Assembly (NCBI GenBank): GCA_028821515.1
Contig: JAPPGA010000047.1
Location: 1-43,269 of the forward strand
Direction of reading: 5' to 3'
DNA from: Gammaproteobacteria bacterium
Lineage (GTDB): Bacteria > Pseudomonadota > Gammaproteobacteria > Pseudomonadales > Azotimanducaceae
Length of the DNA stretch: 43,269 nt
Shown here in pieces: positions 1 through 8,068 of the stretch. Numbering within the stretch: position 1 is the stretch's first letter; each line of letters opens with the position of its first letter. Below the pieces are notes generated by a model. That model was not told the origin of the DNA, did not search any database, and saw nothing but the letters and a program-made list of their open reading frames with translations. The position numbers and the translations under genes were made by a program.

Positions 1-127
1 TCTCGTGGGATCGACGCTCTCCCTTCAGGCTCACTTCACGTGGGACAAGTCTGCCTGTACATCTTATTGCGTGAAACGGCTAGAATTGGCAACCCATCCT
101 CACTCAGAACGTGTATTTGAGCCAGAA

Positions 128-340
128 ATGAGGTGCCTTCGCGCTCTTGCGATAGTCGTGGTTGGCGGACTGTTGTGTGGTTGTCAATCCCAACAGGCAG
201 AGGAAGGCGTGTATGTGGACCTAATGATCGAGGTGATGATCGAGTCTGCGCGACATTCCGAAGGACCGGGCGACGCAGCGCAGGCGGTCTCAGCCGTCGA
301 GGATTGGCGTGGCGCCGGAGGAGAAGGCGACGCCGACTGA
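128..340 (+). CDS. small putative lipoprotein upstream of tadZ
   Basis: Encodes about 70 residues beginning MRCLRALAIVVVGGLLCGC, a clear lipoprotein signal: Arg near the start, a hydrophobic stretch and the lipobox LCGC with Cys19. The mature part is short, acidic and has no recognisable domain. I placed the start at the ATG at 128 because it sits directly before the signal sequence; the same frame is open further upstream but that part has no secretion signal. It ends 52 bases before tadZ and points the same way, so it may be a Tad accessory lipoprotein (Tad loci often encode small lipoproteins such as RcpB or CpaD), but there is no sequence likeness that I recognise. A weak -10-like TAGAAT lies at 81-86. 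Function unknown. Confidence 0.5.
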   Translation: MRCLRALAIVVVGGLLCGCQSQQAEEGVYVDLMIEVMIESARHSEGPGDAAQAVSAVEDWRGAGGEGDAD

Positions 341-392
341 AAGGACGCGTCGATGGATGTCGACCACGCGGAACCAATGGAGTCGCTAGCCG

Positions 393-1487
393 ATGGCGGA
401 TATAGAACTCGTCGCCTACCTCCATGATGCCGCGAGTCGACGACTTGTCGACGAGGTAGACGCGCAAGTGACCGTCAGGAGCGGAACCGTTCGCACCGCC
501 TCCGCGAGATACCGCACTGATCGATCCCCCGAGGTGCTGCTCATCGATCTTGATGGCGAACAGAATCCAATCGTCTACGTGCCTGCCCTCATGCAGGTCT
601 GCCGCCCGGAGACCATCGTGATCGCGACGGGCTCGGAAAACAACGTGTCGCTTGCGAACGAACTGTATCGCGGGGGAATTTTTTTGTACCTGCCGAAGCC
701 GCTCGATGCCCTCGGCCTGCGGAACGCGATGCGCGAAGTCACCGCCATCCAGACAGAGGAGGAGCGGCCCGAAGTACAGACGTGCCGGGTAATGCTGATC
801 CACGGCAAGGGCATGGGAACCAACACGGTGACTACCCTTCTGGCGCGTAGCGCCGCAGACGCGGGACGTTACGTCAGTTGTCTCGATATCGACCCGAGTT
901 TCGGTTCCCTGTCGCTGGCGTTCGACACACAGCCGATGCGTGGACTGGCCCAGGCGCTGGAGACCGACGGCGAGATGCGGGTCGAGCAGTTACAGGCCCA
1001 GGTATCGTCCCGAATCGGCTTGGTCGCTCATCCAGTCGACCAGGCGGGCCGACAGGACTTCGACGAAAAGGGATTGCCCTCATTGGTAGAGGCGCTATCG
1101 CTTCAGGCGCATATGGTCCTGATTTCAGGGGCGCAACTGTTCCATCTCGACGTCCTGCGCACCGTCGTTTCGAGTCATGTTGTCGTATTCGAGCCTACGC
1201 CGGCGGGAGTGTCGATCGCCATCCGCTGGTTGCGCATCCTCGATGGCGAACCTTCTACATTGGTCATGAACCACACGCGACCGTTGCCGAGGTTGATCAG
1301 CCAAGATCAACTGCGATCAAGTCTGGGTGGCCGATTGCCGGACTTCGAGATTCCCTACATCAAGGGAATGTCGCGCGCCATGGCGCTTGGCGAACCCGAG
1401 ACGGCAGTTTCCCGGCGCGAGCGGGCCGCGCTCAACCGGTTCCTGCTCCCCATGCTGGGGTTGAGTTCGGCCGAAGAGGTTGCGTGA
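393..1487 (+). CDS. cpaE: Tad pilus assembly ATPase-like protein TadZ/CpaE
   Basis: This 364-residue protein has the two-part layout of CpaE/TadZ: an N-terminal receiver-like domain (about 1-120, with DLD near residue 52 and the LPKP motif near 100) followed by a MinD/ParA-type P-loop domain (about 130-350). TadZ places the Tad machinery at its site, often a cell pole, and recruits other Tad proteins. The Walker A region at about residues 137-146 reads HGKGMGTNTV instead of the usual GKGGxGKT/S, so the nucleotide-contacting lysine is missing or displaced; the later CLDIDPSFGS motif (about 163-172) is intact. Atypical Walker A sequences are known in the TadZ family. It heads the plus-strand tad group, but the minus-strand TPR/SPOR gene lies between it and the next plus-strand genes. 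ATG start; family assignment is solid. Confidence 0.86.
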   Translation: MADIELVAYLHDAASRRLVDEVDAQVTVRSGTVRTASARYRTDRSPEVLLIDLDGEQNPIVYVPALMQVCRPETIVIATGSENNVSLANELYRGGIFLYLPKPLDALGLRNAMREVTAIQTEEERPEVQTCRVMLIHGKGMGTNTVTTLLARSAADAGRYVSCLDIDPSFGSLSLAFDTQPMRGLAQALETDGEMRVEQLQAQVSSRIGLVAHPVDQAGRQDFDEKGLPSLVEALSLQAHMVLISGAQLFHLDVLRTVVSSHVVVFEPTPAGVSIAIRWLRILDGEPSTLVMNHTRPLPRLISQDQLRSSLGGRLPDFEIPYIKGMSRAMALGEPETAVSRRERAALNRFLLPMLGLSSAEEVA

Positions 1488-1491
1488 CGGT

Positions 1492-4134
1492 TCAGTCGAC
1501 CAAATAGCCCAGGGACTCCACCGCTTCGACCAGGGCAAGTAGCGACTCCTCCGAAACTATGGGGCCGATACGGACCCGGTACAGGGGCTTGCCGCCGCGA
1601 CGCGGAACTTCAGTGATGCGTACCTCACCGTCGATCTGCCCGTGCAACTCGGAAACGAGTGCGTTGGCCGCTGAACGATCCGCATAGGCACCCATCTGCA
1701 GAAACCGCTCCGAGTCGTCGTCTACGAGGAAGGCGACTCGCCCCGCGTTCGCTTCCACTGAGGGTAGCACCCAGCCGGCGCCATAGCCGGACCGTAGCGC
1801 ACGGATCAAGTTGCCGAACGAGGCGTTGGACGCGATCGGACCAATTCGAACGCGGTAGAGGAAACCCCCGTCGCCGGTCGGCGTTTCGGTGACGAACACC
1901 GGTTCTGCGGTAACAAGGCGCAATTGCGAAGAGAGCGTGTCGGCGGTCGCGCGGACGCCATAGGCGCCCATCTGCAGAAATCGCCCCGCCTCCTCCTCCA
2001 CTATGAACGCCTTCACTCGGCGTTGCGGCTGGGGAGAAGGCGGGGGAGCGACAGGAGGGTTACTTTCGTCGTCGCCCGGCACCGCCGACCCGGGCAATAT
2101 GCGCACGGTTCCAAAGCCTCTCGAGGTCAGTAGATTGTCGAGTTCCATCATCGCTTCGAGCGAGCTGACGGGGCCGACCTGTACGCGGTACATTGTCTCG
2201 CCGTTCGCCAGTTCCGCTTCGATAACGCGAACTGGCACCCGCGCATCGAGTCCGACTTCGGCGGCAAGCGCTTCCGCCGTCGAACGAACCGTGAATGCGC
2301 CTACCTGCAGGAACCGACCCCGAGCGTCCGGGTACTCTACGCTCACGCCAATGTCGCCCGGCGACCAACCACGATGTTCCGTTGTCTCCCCGGGGACTGG
2401 GTCAGCGGACGGGAGTTCGTACGAAGACGGATCCTGCGGGGGTGTCGCGACGGAACCTTGTTGTTCCTGCTCCGGTCGCGGGGATACTCCCATCTCCCGC
2501 GCGGGGTCGCCAACGCTCCGCGATCGACCGGCATTGTCCGACCCCGCAACGTCATCGCTCGCCGTTGTATCGACCGTTTCGCCCGAGGCGGCTTGTGCCA
2601 AGATGACGGAGACTGCCATATCCTCTCCCGGCGGATCCGCTTCGTTGCCGGGCGTCGTTTCCTGATCGACCCCAGCCGCACGAACCTCGTCCTGGCCTGC
2701 TGGCGCCGGGACGGTCCTGGTTTCCTCTACCCCAACCTCCAGCGTCGCCGCGTGTGGCTGGACCGTAGATTCTGGTACCCGGCTCGGCGAGGGTTCCCGC
2801 GCCGAAACCGGCATCTCTGTGCCCTCTTCGCCGCCGGGAATTAAGAGTAGCTCGACGAGTTCCGGACCCGTCGAGTGTTGGCTCGCCACAGCTGGGGGCT
2901 CAGTGGCTTCGGGAGTGGACTCCCGCGCGACGGACGCCGGGACCCGCGCCGCGCCGTATCCCAGTTCATCCAGTGCCGCGGTCAGTTCGCTCAGTCCGGC
3001 CTCCGACGCGATCGGCCCGATGAGGACCCGGTACAGCCTCACCGCATTACGGCCGCTGCCCATACCGAATTCGACGACATCGACGGGTTCCGGCGTGATG
3101 CGCCGGATCTCCGACGCGATGGCCCGCGCGGCGACTGGGAGTGCATAGGCGCCAATGCGGACGTAGTACTCGCCTCCCACCCTGATGGCGTGGGGATGCA
3201 ATTCGCTTCGATTGATCGGTCCAACGCCAGCACTTGGTTCTTCGCTTTCCGGCCGCCGCGTCTGCTGTTCATGGATTTCTCGCGACCGATCCAATTCAAT
3301 CGGCTCTTCGGGCGTTTCGTCCTCGGCGGGAACCGGTTCGGCCGGCCGCACGGCCCGATCGGCTTCCCCCGGGCGCGCTGCGGTTTTCTCCCGGACGGCT
3401 TTCCGGCTCTCGTCCGCTGCCATTTCCCGACCGGTTATCGCCGGTTTGGGTCCGTTGCGCAGCGGTGCGGAATCGGGTTCGGCCGCCATGCCGCGCATCC
3501 GATCCACGCCTGCGGATTCGGGTGCCATTCTGGCAAACAGGTCGAGTGCGCGAGCAAGATTTTCCGACAGCCTGTTCTCGTCCGGTGCCAGCAGCACGGC
3601 CTGTTCCATCAGGCGTAACGCTCCGTCAATATCGCCTTCGAGCAGCGCTACCAGGCCCAGGCCGTTCAGACCCCAGGCTACGGTAAGGGTCGGCGCACTC
3701 TCTCGCGGGGAGGTCAGGCGGGAGAAACTCCTGCGCGCAGCTTCGAGTTCTCCGCCAGAGAGCGCGGCGCGGCCATGCGCCAGCAGCGCTGCCTGATGCT
3801 CCTCGGCCCCCGTCGCGTGCGCTACCGCCGCTGCGTACCAACGGACCGCTTCCGCAGATTCGCGCTGCGCGGTTGCAACGTTACCCAATCCCATGCGTGC
3901 CGAAACCGAATCGGGATCCACATCGAGAAGTCTCAAGTAGAGTCGTCTCGCGGTCTCGGTCTGTTCGGCTTCCAGAGCGACCCTCGCCATGGGCAACACC
4001 ACCTCTTCCACGCGCTTGACGCGCCATGTGTGGCTTTCATTGGGCAGGACAGAACAACTGCTAGTGAACAGGAGTAGCGCCGCCACGCCGAAAACCGACG
4101 CACGGATCACGAGGGGAACGGGCGCCAATAACAC
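1492..4134 (-). CDS. TadD-like TPR lipoprotein with four SPOR domains
   Basis: About 880 residues from a GTG at 4134. The first residues form a lipoprotein signal ending LLLFTSSC. Then come TPR-like helices (about 27-175; motifs such as ARRLYLRLLDVDPDSVSARMG resemble TadD). A long Pro/Glu/Ser/Thr linker carries four SPOR domains at about 320-398, 604-681, 715-791 and 807-880, each with the RFLQMGAY-like strand and the YRVRIGPI signature. TadD lipoproteins help place the outer-membrane secretin; SPOR domains bind peptidoglycan stripped of stem peptides, chiefly at division sites. The frame stays open upstream to 4740 but that part overlaps the pseudopilin gene and has no signal, so I reject it. 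A later GTG at 4110 or TTG at 4128 are alternative starts. It lies head-to-head with the TadE-like gene and converges tail-to-tail with tadZ (4 bases between them). Confidence 0.85.
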   Translation of the reverse strand: MLLAPVPLVIRASVFGVAALLLFTSSCSVLPNESHTWRVKRVEEVVLPMARVALEAEQTETARRLYLRLLDVDPDSVSARMGLGNVATAQRESAEAVRWYAAAVAHATGAEEHQAALLAHGRAALSGGELEAARRSFSRLTSPRESAPTLTVAWGLNGLGLVALLEGDIDGALRLMEQAVLLAPDENRLSENLARALDLFARMAPESAGVDRMRGMAAEPDSAPLRNGPKPAITGREMAADESRKAVREKTAARPGEADRAVRPAEPVPAEDETPEEPIELDRSREIHEQQTRRPESEEPSAGVGPINRSELHPHAIRVGGEYYVRIGAYALPVAARAIASEIRRITPEPVDVVEFGMGSGRNAVRLYRVLIGPIASEAGLSELTAALDELGYGAARVPASVARESTPEATEPPAVASQHSTGPELVELLLIPGGEEGTEMPVSAREPSPSRVPESTVQPHAATLEVGVEETRTVPAPAGQDEVRAAGVDQETTPGNEADPPGEDMAVSVILAQAASGETVDTTASDDVAGSDNAGRSRSVGDPAREMGVSPRPEQEQQGSVATPPQDPSSYELPSADPVPGETTEHRGWSPGDIGVSVEYPDARGRFLQVGAFTVRSTAEALAAEVGLDARVPVRVIEAELANGETMYRVQVGPVSSLEAMMELDNLLTSRGFGTVRILPGSAVPGDDESNPPVAPPPSPQPQRRVKAFIVEEEAGRFLQMGAYGVRATADTLSSQLRLVTAEPVFVTETPTGDGGFLYRVRIGPIASNASFGNLIRALRSGYGAGWVLPSVEANAGRVAFLVDDDSERFLQMGAYADRSAANALVSELHGQIDGEVRITEVPRRGGKPLYRVRIGPIVSEESLLALVEAVESLGYLVD

Positions 4135-4175
4135 TTCTTTTTTCGATCCCCATGGCGAGGGCAAAACCAAACCGT

Positions 4176-4183
4176 AGTATATT
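4176..4183. promoter_or_regulatory. overlapping divergent -10-like elements
   Basis: The 93-base gap between the start of the TPR/SPOR gene (minus) and the first TadE-like gene (plus) holds an AT-rich spot in GC-rich surroundings. Read on plus it gives TATATT (4178-4183); read on minus it gives TATACT (4181-4176). Each matches the sigma70 -10 consensus at five of six positions. No convincing -35 element is spaced correctly on either strand, so this is a suggestion based on position and composition only. Confidence 0.3.
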
Positions 4184-4227
4184 TGAAAACTCAGTCGCTC
4201 ATCCCGCAACACTGGTCCACATACTTG

Positions 4228-4773
4228 ATGCGATCCATTCAGGCCAAGTCGATCCGCAACCGTCCGGCGGGCGCGATGGCAGTGGAATTCTGTCTGGTTT
4301 TTCTTGCTTCCCTTTCGCTGTTCGGCCTCGCAGGCGAACTGTTTCGCGTCTCCATGGTCGATCAGACCCTTGCGCGGGTAACCCACGACAGCGCTAGGGC
4401 AATCTCGGCATTGGCCGATGGCGATGTCGGGTGTGAAGATGCGATACAGGGAACGTTCGACCGGGATGTCGGAGCACGGTGGCTCTTCGACCGCGACGGC
4501 AATGGTACCGTGGACATTGTCTTCAGCTACGGCGATGCGTGGCCCGCTGTCACCCTGGGCGACGAGATAGGCATCGCTATGAGTTGGGACGACGATCCTG
4601 AAGCCGGCATCGACTGGGCCGATACGGCTACAGGGTCCTGCGGTGGCGACGGCAGTTGGCTCCGGCTGCGCTCGCGGTTTGCCATCCAACCTTGGTTCGG
4701 CCCGATCCGGCCACTCTGGGGTACTATGTTCCGGCAACACGAAAGCTGGGGCAGAAACTCCCGGGTGATATGA
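4228..4773 (+). CDS. TadE-like minor pseudopilin with EF-hand-like loop
   Basis: About 181 residues. The N-terminus is basic and followed by AMAVEFCLVFLASLSLFGL, the TadE/TadG prepilin-like signature (small residues, Glu at the fifth position of the mature protein, then a hydrophobic helix). Such proteins are cut by TadV and serve as minor pseudopilins. The periplasmic part contains DRDGNGTVD at about residues 88-96 (4489-4515), a close match to the start of an EF-hand Ca-binding loop. I chose the ATG at 4228; a TTG at 4183 in the same frame would add 15 residues. The stop overlaps the start of the next gene by ATGA, which indicates translational coupling. Confidence 0.75.
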   Translation: MRSIQAKSIRNRPAGAMAVEFCLVFLASLSLFGLAGELFRVSMVDQTLARVTHDSARAISALADGDVGCEDAIQGTFDRDVGARWLFDRDGNGTVDIVFSYGDAWPAVTLGDEIGIAMSWDDDPEAGIDWADTATGSCGGDGSWLRLRSRFAIQPWFGPIRPLWGTMFRQHESWGRNSRVI

Positions 4774-5498
4774 CCGCGTGGCGAGCAGGGGACCCGTCCG
4801 CCCATGGCCGGCGTGGTTCGGCCGCCGTCGAGTTCGTTGTGCTCGTTCCGTTCATCCTTGTGCTTTCGGCGGCAATATGGGACTTGCGCGTCTTTACGGC
4901 TTATCGTACCGATGTAGCGCGCGAGATTTTTGTCGTTGCCGAACTCATCGCCAACGGTGGCCGCTGGACCAGTGCGGCATCGGTGGAACACGTTATCGAA
5001 GCGGCGGCGGACAGATTGGCCGAGACAAGCGCCGGCGTATTGCATGTCGCGGTCGTTGTGCGCGGTTCTGCCCGGCATGACGGCACGCCCTGCGTCAACG
5101 ACAACCAGTGGTGCGCTCCGATTGTGACGAAGGCGTTCTTTGACTATAGTTTTCCCACCGGGACTGGGGAATGCGGAACTGTCGCCCGAACCCTACCCGA
5201 CGAGGGAAACCGTTTCGACGTGCATGCTACGGTCCTGCCGTTCGAAAACGTGGATCCGGACGGGGCCGGACCTAAGGCTGTGCCGAGCGTCGACGAGTGG
5301 GTCAGCCGAAACATGGCGCCGCAAGCGTGGTGGATCGTCGTGGACAGTTGTTCGCATTTCGGCGAAGGCCCGAGGTCCCGGCTGATTGGTAGACGTTTCA
5401 TGAATATTGGGCTTGCGACGCTCAATGTCTCCCCCGTGATGCAAAGGCGCTCTGTCTGGGTTTCGATCGACGATTTGAGCGAATGCGTGTGGTGTTGA
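4770..5498 (+). CDS. second TadE-like minor pseudopilin
   Basis: About 242 residues from the ATG at 4770, which overlaps the previous stop (ATGA). The N-terminus HGRRGSAAVEFVVLVPFILVL is a textbook TadE/TadG-type prepilin signal: Arg-Gly-Ser, then AAVEF and a hydrophobic helix. The remainder is a Cys-containing periplasmic domain (Cys pairs such as CVNDNQWC) without a domain I recognise. By position it is a minor pseudopilin working with the preceding TadE-like protein and the following TadG. The same frame is open upstream to 4656, but that part overlaps the previous gene and precedes the signal sequence, so I excluded it. Its end overlaps the probable tadG start. Confidence 0.75.
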   Translation: MTAWRAGDPSAHGRRGSAAVEFVVLVPFILVLSAAIWDLRVFTAYRTDVAREIFVVAELIANGGRWTSAASVEHVIEAAADRLAETSAGVLHVAVVVRGSARHDGTPCVNDNQWCAPIVTKAFFDYSFPTGTGECGTVARTLPDEGNRFDVHATVLPFENVDPDGAGPKAVPSVDEWVSRNMAPQAWWIVVDSCSHFGEGPRSRLIGRRFMNIGLATLNVSPVMQRRSVWVSIDDLSECVWC

Positions 5499-8059
5499 GG
5501 AGAATGATCGAAGGCGTAGACGGCAATGCCAAGGGGCTGGAGCGTCTCCAGCGATGGGTCTTGACCTACATCCGATCCCGCAGGGGCGGCGCCATGCTCG
5601 TAGGCGGAAGTCTGGCGATGCTCACCATGGCTCTCGCCGGCGGCATGGTTACGAACTACGGCTGGCGCGAAGCGCAGGAGGAAGAGATCGACGGTGCCAT
5701 GCGCGCTGGCATTGCCGCGAGTGCGCGCCATATGCGGGGCGGTGGGGCGATGGCCAAGGATGAGATCAGGGAGCGCGTGGCGGGCTTCATGCGCGGCCTG
5801 TTGGGCAACGTGACCATATCGGAAGACGACATCGTTGTTGACCACGACTCCGCTACGAACCGGACAACGATCAAGCTGGCGGGGAACGCGACGTTCGAAT
5901 TCGACACTCTGTGGCCGGGACGGAGCGGCGGGCGGGTGGCGCCTCTGTCGGGGAAGCAGGTGATTGTGGAATACGAGACGAGTTCCTTCGAGTTTGCGAT
6001 CGCGCTCGACGTATCGCTTTCGATGGACGTCAAGCCGACAGGTTGGACTGTCACGAGACTCGACGCGCTCAAAGATGCTCTCCGCAATATTCGGCAACAC
6101 GTGAATGTCATTTCGAAAATGGACCCCGGCGCCCTCTCCGTCTCTCTGGTTCCATTCTCGAACGTCGTCAACGTGGCGGACACCTCGGGGACGTCAAGGA
6201 CCGACGCCAAGGAAGGCTACGTACGCATGCTCACCGGCGCCGAGTACAGCACCCAGACCTCCCGAGACACCGAGGGGCATTGGGTGGACACTTTTCATGA
6301 CTACGGAACCAGCCACGACATGGGACCGCTGGCGTCGCGCAGCTTGCCGGACTTCCTTGGTGCGACCGACTGGAATCTGCATCAACCGGGAACGGAGGAT
6401 GTATCCAGTCAAGCGCCGACCGTCGGCAGATGGAGCTTCGAGGGTCAGGACTTCTGGAACGGCTGCGTGATGGCGCGGTGGGGCGCGTACTGGGATCCTG
6501 CCGCGAGGCCCAGCGCCTGGGACCCTTCGGATACGAGCAACTGGCCCTCCACGGAACCGGTGGACGGTTGGGAACCCGGCTCGGCCAGCATTGCCGGTTT
6601 GCCGCTGCACATTTCCGACGCGCCCCCGGACGCCAGAAAACCGAACACCCGTTTCACTGCATATTCCTGGCCCGACGCACGAATCAATGGATTTGCCGAT
6701 GGATTCCTCAGCGATGTGCTGCAGGTGACGCTGAATCCGAGTTACGACCCAAGGACAACGGTCGCTTGGTCTCGGGGCTCGGGGCAACACTGGCTCCCCA
6801 CGTCCGAGAACCACTGGCACTTGCGTGCACGGGACCGGGGCGGCAGTCTCTTTTGTCCCCAAGCGCCCATCGTACCGCTTTCCGACGATCTGACGAAGTT
6901 GCAGGCGGCAGACAATTATTCTGTCGTGCATAGACACTCGAACACGAATTGGGGCCAAACCTTTCTTCATCTCGGTGTCGTCTGGGGGCTTCGAACGCTG
7001 TCGCCGCTATGGCGCGATGTCTGGAACACTAAGAGCGTGTCGGGCGACGCGCTGCCGCGTACGCCCTGCCTCGAGGGAGGAACGACTCAGGGCTGTTCGC
7101 AGTCTGTGGTGAAGACCATCCTGCTCATATCGGACGGCGAGAGCTATTTCGGCTTTACCCCACGTGGCCGACGATCCGGGCGATTCAATCCCGCCAGTGC
7201 GGTCACTTCCAATCCGAATGCCATACGCAGCAGCCCGTGTCAAGACTATTTCTGCAGGTGGCCTCCTTTTTGCTCCCCTCACCTCTACAGCCACTTCAGC
7301 GGCTATCGGGCGGCTATGACCGCCGAAGAGCCAGCAGCGTTTGCTGGCAATTTCGACGTCGATGCAGATGGCGTGTTCACCCCGAGCGGCCTGTCGCTCG
7401 TGCTCGATGGCTTTCTGGACCTGCACCCGACCTTGTCGAAGCTCGATCCCGCGATCCCGCGGAATCAGCTCATGATGGCCGCGTATCGGTCGCTCTGGGA
7501 GGACGCGCTAAAGAACATGACGCCCTGGCAGCTTTTCCGGGGCCACGACAAGAATTCACCGACGCATACCGTCGATGCGACGGACGTGCTGACGGACCCC
7601 GCGAACGGGTTCGGTTTCCAAGGCCGCCCGGCGCAGAACGGGCACTTCTGCCGGCCTTCATCGTCTTTCAGCGCCTACGGTCGCACGAACGACCTGGTCC
7701 GTGTTGGAGACGGCCCGCCAGTGAGCGGTGTTGCGCCGTTCTCGGTTCCGACTTGGAAAGCCTCCTCCCCATGGTGGACACCGGTACATTACAACCAGAG
7801 GCGGCTAGGCGACTGGTTGCGTCAGGCATGCGATTTCGCCGGGCAGCGTGGCGTGGGCATCAAGGCCATCTATATCGGCACTGACACGTCATCCGCTGAC
7901 AGATCGGCAATCGCCGTCCTCGAAGATTGCGTGGACCGGAGCCACGACGGAAACGCGCTCAGGGACGAGGTCTACGTAACGCCCACCTCGCAGCAGTTGA
8001 AGGATGCCATAGAAGACATCGTCGACATCAGGCGTTCCTTGCGTTTTGTTGGCGCGTAG
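5483..8059 (+). CDS. tadG: TadG-like pilus protein with von Willebrand A domain
   Basis: About 858 residues. A basic N-terminus with RSRRGGAMLVGGSLAMLTMA (residues 31-50) is the TadG membrane/prepilin-like segment. The vWA domain starts near residue 170 with FAIALDVSLSMD, giving the MIDAS motif D176-x-S178-x-S180; a later core strand, ILLISDGES, lies near residue 551. The roughly 370 residues between these two motifs, far more than in a simple vWA domain, contain a Trp/Pro/Ser-rich insertion. DVDADG at residues 625-630 (7355-7372) resembles a Ca-binding loop. TadG proteins are Tad minor pseudopilin or envelope-anchoring components. Start at ATG 5483 overlaps the previous gene; ATG 5504 is an alternative but its GAGGAG sits too close. 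Ten bases separate it from tadA. Confidence 0.82.
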   Translation: MRVVLRRMIEGVDGNAKGLERLQRWVLTYIRSRRGGAMLVGGSLAMLTMALAGGMVTNYGWREAQEEEIDGAMRAGIAASARHMRGGGAMAKDEIRERVAGFMRGLLGNVTISEDDIVVDHDSATNRTTIKLAGNATFEFDTLWPGRSGGRVAPLSGKQVIVEYETSSFEFAIALDVSLSMDVKPTGWTVTRLDALKDALRNIRQHVNVISKMDPGALSVSLVPFSNVVNVADTSGTSRTDAKEGYVRMLTGAEYSTQTSRDTEGHWVDTFHDYGTSHDMGPLASRSLPDFLGATDWNLHQPGTEDVSSQAPTVGRWSFEGQDFWNGCVMARWGAYWDPAARPSAWDPSDTSNWPSTEPVDGWEPGSASIAGLPLHISDAPPDARKPNTRFTAYSWPDARINGFADGFLSDVLQVTLNPSYDPRTTVAWSRGSGQHWLPTSENHWHLRARDRGGSLFCPQAPIVPLSDDLTKLQAADNYSVVHRHSNTNWGQTFLHLGVVWGLRTLSPLWRDVWNTKSVSGDALPRTPCLEGGTTQGCSQSVVKTILLISDGESYFGFTPRGRRSGRFNPASAVTSNPNAIRSSPCQDYFCRWPPFCSPHLYSHFSGYRAAMTAEEPAAFAGNFDVDADGVFTPSGLSLVLDGFLDLHPTLSKLDPAIPRNQLMMAAYRSLWEDALKNMTPWQLFRGHDKNSPTHTVDATDVLTDPANGFGFQGRPAQNGHFCRPSSSFSAYGRTNDLVRVGDGPPVSGVAPFSVPTWKASSPWWTPVHYNQRRLGDWLRQACDFAGQRGVGIKAIYIGTDTSSADRSAIAVLEDCVDRSHDGNALRDEVYVTPTSQQLKDAIEDIVDIRRSLRFVGA

Positions 8060-8068
8060 TGGCTGACC

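Noticed and set aside
4141-4773. Upstream extension of the TPR/SPOR gene to 4740
   Set aside because: Would run through the TadE-like gene and bury the lipoprotein signal in the middle of the protein.
5144-6100. 318-codon minus-strand frame opposite tadE/tadG
   Set aside because: Overlaps two pilus genes supported by motifs; no recognisable domain.
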